From contig NZ_CP117229.1 of the NCBI RefSeq assembly GCF_028596125.1, positions 728,001 to 792,000 of the forward strand: a stretch of DNA of 64,000 bases. The letters run 5' to 3'. Shown piece by piece: positions 16,242 through 22,716 of the stretch. Position 1 is the stretch's first letter. The number at the start of each line of letters is the position of its first letter. The translations under genes were made by a program, and so were the position numbers. The stretch comes from Listeria innocua (GTDB lineage: Bacteria > Bacillota > Bacilli > Lactobacillales > Listeriaceae). Below the pieces are notes generated by a model. The model was given only the letters and a program-made list of their open reading frames with translations, was not told the origin of the DNA and did no database searches.

Positions 16242-17171
16242 ATGGGGAAGGCACTATTGATTGTGAATCCATCATCAGGTAAAGAAAAAGGAAAAACTTA
16301 TCAAGGGAAAACAGAAGAAGTCTTAAAAAAACGATATGATGAAGTAGAAGTACGTTTAACAGAAAAAGCAGGAGATGCAACGGAATTTGCGTCTTGGGCA
16401 TCGGAACAAGGGTTTGACGCAGTTATCGCAATGGGCGGAGATGGAACGCTAAATGAAACTATTAATGGTTTAGCAATCCATGAAAAACGACCAGATTTCG
16501 GCTTTATTCCGCTTGGGACCGTCAATGATTTGGCGCGTTCAGTAGGTATACCGCTAAAACCAGAAAAAGCAATTCAAGCGCTTGAAAAAGCAAAAGCAAT
16601 TCCAATGGACATCGGCCGAATTGGCGATCAATATTTTATGAACGTATTAGCGATTGGAATGATTGCGCAAGCTGTTGACCAAGTGAGCGTGGAACAAAAA
16701 ACAAAATTTGGTTCAGTAGCATACTTTTTAGAAGGTCTAAAAGCTTTTAACCGCAATGAACTACTTCATTTTAAACTAGAATATGACGAGGAAGTATGGG
16801 AAGGTGAGGCAGCACTTGTTGTGGCTGGCTTAACGAAATCAGTTGGCGGAATGGAATCATGGGCTCCCGATGCCAAAATCGATGACGGTTATCTTCATGT
16901 CATCGTGTTAACTAAACTCGGGCTACTTGATGCGGCTAATATGATCCCACAATTAATTCGTGGTAATTTAAAAAATAGCGATGGCGTTGTTTATATTAAA
17001 ACGAAGAAATTAACGATTGATGCAAGCGGGGACGACTTAAGCATTAATGTGGACGGCGATCCAGGTCCAGGCGTTCCAGCCGAGATTGAAGTCCTTGGAA
17101 GCCATTTGAACATCCTCGCACCTAAAAAAAGCAGCCAGAAGCGCTTCGGTCCATTCATACTGAAAAAGTAA
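16242..17171 (+). CDS. Diacylglycerol/lipid kinase family protein (YegS/BmrU-like)
   Basis: 309 residues from the ATG at 16242 (AGAGGGTGAG upstream); the open frame runs upstream to 16092 but the extra 50 residues lack family features. DAGK catalytic motifs: LLIVNPSSGK at residues 4-13, AMGGDGTLNETINGL near 65, PLGTVNDLARSVGIP near 90, and a C-terminal SINVDGDPGP. The exact lipid substrate (diacylglycerol or undecaprenol-type) is not resolvable; DgkB-like enzymes recycle diacylglycerol in Firmicutes. Confidence 0.9.
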   Translation: MGKALLIVNPSSGKEKGKTYQGKTEEVLKKRYDEVEVRLTEKAGDATEFASWASEQGFDAVIAMGGDGTLNETINGLAIHEKRPDFGFIPLGTVNDLARSVGIPLKPEKAIQALEKAKAIPMDIGRIGDQYFMNVLAIGMIAQAVDQVSVEQKTKFGSVAYFLEGLKAFNRNELLHFKLEYDEEVWEGEAALVVAGLTKSVGGMESWAPDAKIDDGYLHVIVLTKLGLLDAANMIPQLIRGNLKNSDGVVYIKTKKLTIDASGDDLSINVDGDPGPGVPAEIEVLGSHLNILAPKKSSQKRFGPFILKK

Positions 17172-17222
17172 CAGCTAGCGTTGTTATTATAAATGTAGAA
17201 GAATAAGGAGATGAGAAGCTTT

Positions 17223-17555
17223 ATGGAAGAGGAATTAGAAGTCATTCATAAAGGTCTTGCCAATGCGAAAAATGGTTTTAAAGCGGTCCCTGGGAAGCTT
17301 TATTTGACCGAAACTTACATTGTACACAAGCCAAATGATTACTTTGACGAAGAAATCAATATTCCACTGAACCGCGTCTCTAAAATTCGCGGAGTCCGAA
17401 CAAAAATTCTTGGAAAAGAGTTATTATCCAACATTTTAGAAGTAGATATGATTTCAGGTGTGAAGTATCAATTTGTTGTAAATAAACAAAAGAAATGGCT
17501 TGAAGCGGTCAGAAAAGTACTAGAAAGCCGCGGTGAACCAGAAAAATTAGGATAA
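17223..17555 (+). CDS. GRAM/PH-like domain protein
   Basis: 110 residues from the ATG at 17223; the ATG at 17211 abuts the AAGGAG itself and cannot be the start. The sequence (KGLANAKNGFKAVPGKLYLTETYIVHKP, then short strands and a final amphipathic helix WLEAVRKVLESR) is that of small bacterial GRAM/PH-type domains. Follows the lipid kinase by about 50 bp, so a lipid-linked role is possible but not shown. Confidence 0.65.
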   Translation: MEEELEVIHKGLANAKNGFKAVPGKLYLTETYIVHKPNDYFDEEINIPLNRVSKIRGVRTKILGKELLSNILEVDMISGVKYQFVVNKQKKWLEAVRKVLESRGEPEKLG

Positions 17556-17593
17556 AAAGAAGCTGGCGCAACAAAGTGTCCAGCTTCTTTTTT
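17556..17593. terminator. Bidirectional terminator
   Basis: AAAGAAGCTGG 17556-17566 pairs with CCAGCTTCTTT 17580-17590, followed by T; serves the GRAM-like gene and the convergent ROK gene. Confidence 0.9.
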
Positions 17594-18459
17594 TATGCTA
17601 AATGAAAGGCAGTTGCACCAATTAAGTTGGCATCATTTCCAAACTGACAACTAACTACAGTTGGGCGAATTGTAGCAATCGGAACACTCGCCTTTACTTG
17701 ATCGACGTAGCTATTTAGTTCAGTTATAAAATCAGGGCGTTCACTCACACCGCCACCGATCACAACCATCTCAGGATCAAGTGCATACTGTAAATTAAAA
17801 ATACTTCGAGCTAAATAATAAAACATTGTCTCAAGTTCTTCTTTGGCGACCTCATTTCCTTCTGAACGAAGCTTAAAAACAAGATGACCATCCACTTCAT
17901 CAGCAGGGAGCTCCAGGCGTTCTGAAATCCGAGTAGCAGCATTTACGACAGTACCAAGCTCGCTAAGGGTGTGTCCGTCACGGTCCATCAACATGTAACC
18001 AAATTCGCCGCCATGCAAATTCGCGCCATGATGTACTTTGCCACCGCGAATAACCGCACCACCTACGCCACTTCCAAGTATCATAAAAATAATATCTTGT
18101 TTATCTTTAGCTGCTCCAATCCAAACTTCTGCTAAAGCCGCACAGTTGGCATCATTTTCCATTGTAACCGGAAGCCCGAGTTTTTCTTCAAGTAATTGTT
18201 TGAAAGGAAAGTTATGTATGTAAGGAATTGCGCTCGCTCCGCCAATGATGCCGGTTTCATTATTTACTGCACCAGGACAACTAAAAGCGGCACCTTGGAA
18301 AGAATAGTCATAATTAGATTTCACATCCACCAATAATTGTATCATTTCATCCAAATTATCCGGAGTTGTAAATTTACCCTTTTCTAGTATTGCGCCTTCT
18401 GTTGTTAAAACGCCATACTTCACTGCGGTACCACCCATATCAAATGCTAGTATCGTCAT
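17593..18459 (-). CDS. ROK-family sugar kinase lacking the zinc motif
   Basis: 288 residues. FDMGGTAVKYGVL at 5-17 (phosphate 1), SCPGAVN near 64, the catalytic ENDANCAALAE near 101 and GSGVGGAVIRGG near 128 define a ROK kinase. The HxxGH...CxCGxxGC zinc block is missing: GEFGYMLMDRDG leads directly into ELGTVVNAAT. Zinc-free ROK proteins include beta-glucoside kinase BglK. The sugar is unknown. Upstream, AAGTATATACTT (18482-18493) is a perfect 12-bp palindrome that could be an operator. Confidence 0.85.
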   Translation of the reverse strand: MTILAFDMGGTAVKYGVLTTEGAILEKGKFTTPDNLDEMIQLLVDVKSNYDYSFQGAAFSCPGAVNNETGIIGGASAIPYIHNFPFKQLLEEKLGLPVTMENDANCAALAEVWIGAAKDKQDIIFMILGSGVGGAVIRGGKVHHGANLHGGEFGYMLMDRDGHTLSELGTVVNAATRISERLELPADEVDGHLVFKLRSEGNEVAKEELETMFYYLARSIFNLQYALDPEMVVIGGGVSERPDFITELNSYVDQVKASVPIATIRPTVVSCQFGNDANLIGATAFHLA

Positions 18460-18616
18460 AATCCGATCTCCTTTTTATAAAAAGTATATACTTATCATAC
18501 TTTTAAATAAGACAAATGACAAATAAAAAGTGAAATTACTTTGCTAAAAATTACCGTCACTTTCGAGTTTTGTGCTATAATAAAGCAAGAATTTGAAGCG
18601 CAGGAGGAAATGGTTA

Positions 18617-19000
18617 GTGGAGATAAAGGTTCAAAAAAAATTGACTGACGGCAGAATCGCTTTTAGTAGTGAATATGGTGAATGCGTTGGTATATGGGCC
18701 GATGAAGACCCAGAACCAAGTAGGGTTTACACGGTAGAAATTACGATACCTGATATGATTACCGCGGAACTTTTGCATGAAAGTGAAGAAAAACATTGTT
18801 TATTAGAAATAGATGAAGATGGCTTAGTTCATGTAGTTGGGAAGTTGGAGGACTACGAGGAAGATGGCTTTGCGGTACTCCGTCTAGAAGAAAGTATTAT
18901 TTGTTTTGATACGAAATTCAGCGAAGAAATCGAAATGCTCCATGGAAGATTTGTTGAATTTGTTATTCCGGAAATAGAATTAAGTAATGTTGGTATATAA
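18617..19000 (+). CDS. Hypothetical protein, 127 residues
   Basis: The GTG at 18617 lies 9 nt after AGGAGG and is the likely start; the TTG at 18593 would place the ribosome site inside the gene. The product is very acidic (many D/E, e.g. ADEDPEPSR, DYEEDGF) and all-beta in appearance, with no membrane segment. I do not recognise the family. It is monocistronic between two terminators. Confidence 0.65.
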   Translation: MEIKVQKKLTDGRIAFSSEYGECVGIWADEDPEPSRVYTVEITIPDMITAELLHESEEKHCLLEIDEDGLVHVVGKLEDYEEDGFAVLRLEESIICFDTKFSEEIEMLHGRFVEFVIPEIELSNVGI

Positions 19001-19052
19001 AAAAACGCCATGCTCCATTCTCTTAAAAGGGAAGGTGAGCGTGGCGTTTTTT
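19001..19052. terminator. Bidirectional terminator
   Basis: AAAAACGCC 19001-19009 pairs with GGCGTTTTT 19043-19051, extended by TGCTC/GAGC inside the loop region. It serves both flanking convergent genes. Confidence 0.85.
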
Positions 19053-19518
19053 AGCTATATGTAGTAAATACAGCGAGCATTTTTTCTAAATCTTTTTCAG
19101 ATCTTGCAAAGAGCATCAAACGTTGGCGATTAGTTTCAATGACTAACACACCGTCTTCCGATAAATTCATTCGTTCGATTTTAGCGTATGGGAAGAATAG
19201 AAGGGCATAATAAAGTCCTGTTTCTTTAAAAACAGCTTTTGAACTACGGAAGAAACAAATATAGATGAATAATACACCCATAACAGCAAGTAATACCGAA
19301 GTTGAGAACGGACCTTCACGAAAGAATGTATTGGAAACAAATAAAAGAACAATGATTCCAACGAAAATATAGCCATCCCAACGTCCACGAGAACGCAATT
19401 TGACACTTAAGACTGTTTTACCTTTTGAAAGAGGAATTACTGCATCATTATACAAGATATACAGTAACGTCAATATGTTGGCAATGAATAAAAAGATATT
19501 AGTAGCATCCCAAACCAT
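19051..19518 (-). CDS. UPF0266 (YobD/DUF986) membrane protein
   Basis: 155 residues, three hydrophobic segments ([49 protein letters not shown]) and a soluble C-terminal part. From memory it matches UPF0266 (E. coli YobD, L. monocytogenes lmo0779). It lies immediately downstream of the mannose PTS, as YobD does after manXYZ in E. coli, which hints at a functional link. Function unknown. Confidence 0.75.
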   Translation of the reverse strand: MVWDATNIFLFIANILTLLYILYNDAVIPLSKGKTVLSVKLRSRGRWDGYIFVGIIVLLFVSNTFFREGPFSTSVLLAVMGVLFIYICFFRSSKAVFKETGLYYALLFFPYAKIERMNLSEDGVLVIETNRQRLMLFARSEKDLEKMLAVFTTYS

Positions 19519-19587
19519 TTAGTTATCACTCACAATCTATCATTGGTATAGTTTAGTAATATTGTAACATAATTAAGTAAATAAAAG

Positions 19588-19615
19588 GGAGAACCGGATC
19601 TAATTCCGGTTCTCC
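19588..19615 (-). terminator. Terminator of the mannose PTS operon
   Basis: GGAGAACCGGA 19588-19598 pairs with TCCGGTTCTCC 19605-19615 (perfect 11 bp, 6-base loop); T-rich on the minus strand side. Confidence 0.85.
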
Positions 19616-19634
19616 GCTTTTTCATTTTAGTTCA

Positions 19635-20513
19635 TTATCCTAGCGGTGAATACCCAGCTGGTGGAAGTCCTAAAATACCAGACCAGTAACCTAGAATACC
19701 AACAACGAATAGCCCCAAAATTAGCCATAAAGCATTGACTTTTTTCTTCAGAATCCACATACAAGCGAATGTTAGCAGAAGGGCAAGAAGACCTGGCATT
19801 AATTGGTCCAAGATACTTTGGACAGTAGTTGGAACGTCTTTACCAGTTTTAGAATCTTCTGTTGTATAAGCTACAAGTGGAACATAGATTGTTGTCCACT
19901 TATTAACGAGGGCACCCATAACGAATAGTCCGAGAATGGAAGCTCCTTCTGTTAGTTTTTGAAGCAGACCGCCAGACATATCAGATACAACATCTGTACC
20001 TTTTGTATATCCGTAGAATACGCCCCAATAACGGAAACCTAGACGAATTGCATTAAATAGTACGAAGAATAAAATTGGCCCGATGATACTACCGTCAGTT
20101 GCAAAACCTGCACCTAAAGCGGCAAGTACCGGACGAACAGTTCCCCAGAAAATTGGATCCCCAACACCGGCAAGTGGTCCCATTAAACCAACTTTAATAC
20201 CGTTGATAGCGCCATCGTCAATATCAGCACCATTGGCTTTTTGTTCTTCCATCGCAGTAGTTACACCTAAGATAGGTGCGGCCATATATGGATGGGTATT
20301 AAAGAACTCAAGGTGACGTTTGATAGCTTGTTCTCTATCAGGTCCTTTTTCAGGATAAAGACGTTTAATTACTGGAATTACTGAGAAACAGAAACCTAGA
20401 GATTGCATACGTTCAAAGTTCCACGACCCTTGGAAGAGGTTGGAACGAATGAAAACGCCCATTAAATCACTTTTCGTTATTTTCTTTTCATTAACTGTAA
20501 TTTGTTCACTCAT
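19635..20513 (-). CDS. mpoD: PTS mannose-family IID component
   Basis: 292 residues of the ManZ family: N-terminal LMGVFIRSNLFQGSWNFERMQSLGF, FFNTHPYMAAPILGVTTAMEE, and the GLMGPLAGVGDPIFWGTVRP signature of IID proteins. With IIC it forms the membrane channel of the mannose-type permease. Last gene of the minus-strand A-B-C-D operon. By order this is the mpo (lmo0781-0784) operon, a low-flux system that serves mainly as a glucose sensor controlling ManR. Confidence 0.95.
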   Translation of the reverse strand: MSEQITVNEKKITKSDLMGVFIRSNLFQGSWNFERMQSLGFCFSVIPVIKRLYPEKGPDREQAIKRHLEFFNTHPYMAAPILGVTTAMEEQKANGADIDDGAINGIKVGLMGPLAGVGDPIFWGTVRPVLAALGAGFATDGSIIGPILFFVLFNAIRLGFRYWGVFYGYTKGTDVVSDMSGGLLQKLTEGASILGLFVMGALVNKWTTIYVPLVAYTTEDSKTGKDVPTTVQSILDQLMPGLLALLLTFACMWILKKKVNALWLILGLFVVGILGYWSGILGLPPAGYSPLG

Positions 20514-20531
20514 ATTTTTTCTCCCCCTTCC

Positions 20532-21347
20532 TTAGTCGTCAAGGTCGTCGTCGAGATCATCATCCGCTGATCGTCCGCCGCCGCCCCCACCGTATTGTTG
20601 GATAGCTTCTTTCAATTGATATTTAGGATTTAGTTGGATATATACGATTGCTGCAACTAGCCCTAGAACACCTAGTGCTACCAAGTTAAAGGCAGTAAAT
20701 GCTGCTACAACAAAACCTAAGAAGAAGAAAGGCATTAAATATTTAGCTGACATCATGTTAATAACCATTGCGTAACCAACAACAACGATAAATCCACCAG
20801 CTACGTTAAGACCATTAACAATAACATCAGGAATGGCATTGAGTAAATTTTCTACGGCGCTAGTACCAACTGTTACCGCAACGATAACGGCTGGAATTGC
20901 GATACGCATTGCTTGAAGTAGTAGTGCAGTAACATGTATCCAGTCGAGACTTCGCAGATTACCTTCCTTACCAGCTTTATCAGCCATGTGTTGGAAAGCA
21001 ACTGTAATTGTACGAACTAGAATTGTAAGTACTTGACCAAGAGCAGCTAAAGGAATCGCAAGCGAAATACCTACGCTAATATCTTGTCCCCCTGTAATAA
21101 CTAAGATAGTAGAAATAATAGATGCAAGTGCAGCATCAGGTGCAACAGCAGCTCCGATGTTCATCCAGCCAAGCGCGATCATTTCAAGTGTTCCCCCAAT
21201 AATGATACCGGTTGTAATATCCCCTAAAACAAGACCGATTAATGTACAGGCAATTAATGGACGGTGCGTTTGCCACTCATCCAAAATACTACCCATACCA
21301 CTAATACATGATACGAGGAATACAAGGATTAATTGTATTGCTGACAT
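20532..21347 (-). CDS. mpoC: PTS mannose-family IIC component
   Basis: 271 residues. Start moved to the ATG at 21347: the upstream TTG-GGA-GGG codons are the ribosome site itself. A ManY-type multispan protein (ISGMGSILDEWQTHRPLIACTLIGLVLGD; GWMNIGAAVAPDAALASI). The C terminus is unusual in composition: six Gly then RSADDDLDDDLDD; similar Gly/Asp tails occur in other Firmicute IIC-Man proteins. Confidence 0.95.
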   Translation of the reverse strand: MSAIQLILVFLVSCISGMGSILDEWQTHRPLIACTLIGLVLGDITTGIIIGGTLEMIALGWMNIGAAVAPDAALASIISTILVITGGQDISVGISLAIPLAALGQVLTILVRTITVAFQHMADKAGKEGNLRSLDWIHVTALLLQAMRIAIPAVIVAVTVGTSAVENLLNAIPDVIVNGLNVAGGFIVVVGYAMVINMMSAKYLMPFFFLGFVVAAFTAFNLVALGVLGLVAAIVYIQLNPKYQLKEAIQQYGGGGGGRSADDDLDDDLDD

Positions 21348-21369
21348 ATATTTCCCTCCCAATTTTTCT

Positions 21370-21444
21370 TTAAAATGATAAAAAAGATAATTTCAATATG
21401 ATGACTGAATAATGAAAGCGTCTGTTACATGAGCTTTTATTCAT
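21370..21444 (-). CDS. Candidate 24-residue ORF between IIB and IIC
   Basis: ATG at 21444 is preceded by AAAGGGGTG at good spacing and reads MNKSSCNRRFHYSVIILKLS plus four residues before TAA. It fills the unusually long (about 160-bp) gap between IIB and IIC. A hydrophobic C-terminal half and a basic N terminus are all that can be said. It may be a spurious frame. Confidence 0.3.
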   Translation of the reverse strand: MNKSSCNRRFHYSVIILKLSFLSF

Positions 21445-21454
21445 GAATCACCCC

Positions 21455-21474
21455 TTTAAAGGTCTTCCTTTAAA
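21455..21474 (-). repeat. Intercistronic hairpin in the mannose PTS operon
   Basis: TTTAAAGG and CCTTTAAA with a 4-base loop form a perfect 8-bp stem right before the GGGGTG of the small ORF. There is no T run, so a processing or mRNA-stability element is likelier than a terminator. Confidence 0.5.
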
Positions 21475-21508
21475 CGTTTGCATATCTTTCTACTTTAAAA
21501 ATGAAAGC

Positions 21509-21994
21509 CTACTTTTCTTTATCAAGTAGTGGAATGAGTTTTACTTTATTATCAGAAGCGACTTTACGGATTTCTAGTTCGATTCCTTTTTCGTCTAATT
21601 TGCGGAATGCTGCTTCGTCTGTTGCATCGACAGAAACTGCATTGGTAATCATGTGTTTACCTTCGCGGAATGCCATGCCACCAATATTAACAGTTGTGAT
21701 ATTGACACCAGCTTCTACTAAAGTTAATACATCTGTTGGGTTAGTAAATAAAAGCATTACTGGAGTTTTTGCGTATTTAGGATTATTGTATACACGAATT
21801 CCTTTTTGTACGTCAACAACACTAGCTTTAACTCCTGGAGGTGCTACTTGTGTAAGAAGGGTTTTACGCACTTCATCCTTTGCTACATCATCACTTATAA
21901 CAATAATACGTTCTACCTGTGTTTCTTTTGTCCAAACTGTTGCTACTTGACCGTGAATTAAGCGGTCATCAATACGTGCTAAGCGAATTTCCAT
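21509..21994 (-). CDS. mpoB: PTS mannose-family IIB component
   Basis: 161 residues. RIDDRLIHGQV places the phosphorylated His at residue 14. Accepts phosphate from IIA and passes it to sugar bound by IIC/IID; in Listeria the mpo IIB is also reported to control ManR. Its ATG shares one base with the stop of IIA (TAATG). Confidence 0.95.
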   Translation of the reverse strand: MEIRLARIDDRLIHGQVATVWTKETQVERIIVISDDVAKDEVRKTLLTQVAPPGVKASVVDVQKGIRVYNNPKYAKTPVMLLFTNPTDVLTLVEAGVNITTVNIGGMAFREGKHMITNAVSVDATDEAAFRKLDEKGIELEIRKVASDNKVKLIPLLDKEK

Positions 21995-22428
21995 TATAAA
22001 TCGTCCTCCCCGACTTCGGTTTCTTTTTTTGGTAATGATGCTTTCAGTGACTTAACGCCATCACTTCCTGCTGTTATAGCAGTTTTAACTAGATCTTTTT
22101 GATTACTTGCAGCACGCATGGAGAGTGTTTCAAGTAACATTGGGATATTGACGCCCGTTATAACGTCCATATTCTCTTCTGGAAGGGCAATTTGGCTAGA
22201 AGCATTATAAGGACTACCACCAAATAAGTCGACCATAAAAATAACACCTTCTGAAGTATCTAATTTGTCTAGTTTTTCTTTATATTTGGTAATAAGCGTA
22301 TCAGTGTTTTCTCCAGGAACAAACGTAATAAATTCAACATTGTCCTGTTTGCCGATAATCATTTCTGCTGATTTGAGCAATTCACGCGCAGCTTCACCAT
22401 GTGTGCCAATAATAATTGCAACTGGCAT
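21994..22428 (-). CDS. mpoA: PTS mannose-family IIA component
   Basis: 144 residues from the ATG at 22428 (AAGGAGGAGA upstream); a further upstream ATG lacks a ribosome site. IIGTHGEAA gives the phospho-His at residue 10; VDLFGGSPYNAS near 72 is the second family block. Soluble, accepts phosphate from HPr-P. IIA and IIB are separate proteins here, not fused as in E. coli ManX. Confidence 0.95.
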   Translation of the reverse strand: MPVAIIIGTHGEAARELLKSAEMIIGKQDNVEFITFVPGENTDTLITKYKEKLDKLDTSEGVIFMVDLFGGSPYNASSQIALPEENMDVITGVNIPMLLETLSMRAASNQKDLVKTAITAGSDGVKSLKASLPKKETEVGEDDL

Positions 22429-22476
22429 AAGTATCTCCTCCTTAAAGCGTGGATATGAAGCATCCATTAATACTAA

Positions 22477-22493
22477 CGCAAAAACTGTGCCAA
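22477..22493 (-). promoter_or_regulatory. Sigma-54 promoter of the mannose PTS operon
   Basis: On the minus strand TTGGCACA (-24) is followed with canonical spacing by TTGCG (-12), about 50 bp before the IIA start. LevR-type activators such as the adjacent ManR require sigma-54. Confidence 0.85.
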
Positions 22494-22550
22494 CTTTTCT
22501 GTATTAAACTACCCCCTTTATTAATAGAAGTGGTTCAAGGCTTCTGTAAG

Positions 22551-22607
22551 CGTGTACTAAAAGGTGAATAGGAGCTTAATACGCTATATAACTACATTAA
22601 TACACTA
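22551..22607. repeat. Repeated TTAATACRCTA elements, candidate ManR enhancer
   Basis: TTAATACGCTA (22576-22586) and TTAATACACTA (22597-22607) are direct repeats with starts exactly 21 bp apart. An inverted relative (TTAGTACACG, minus strand) lies at 22551-22560. They lie about 80-110 bp upstream of the sigma-54 promoter, a normal enhancer distance. Similar AATACACT words recur upstream of manR itself (25550-25596). Confidence 0.5.
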
Positions 22608-22680
22608 AATATTTATCTTAGACATACATACAACATTACCCTAAAAAATGTAGCAGAAAACGCAATAGTTGAAAATAAAA

Positions 22681-22709
22681 AAAGCCAACGTAAGAATTTT
22701 GTTGGCTTT
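22681..22709 (-). terminator. Terminator of manR
   Basis: AAAGCCAAC 22681-22689 pairs with GTTGGCTTT 22701-22709; on the minus strand it is followed by a T run. Confidence 0.85.
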
Positions 22710-22716
22710 CTGATGT

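Noticed and set aside
21476-21490. ATGCAAACGTTTAAA in the IIB-IIC gap as a cre
   Set aside because: Right half is poor and an intercistronic location is unusual; part of it belongs to the hairpin.
21501-21950. 149-codon plus-strand frame opposite the IIB gene
   Set aside because: Antisense shadow with low-complexity Ser/Thr-rich translation.
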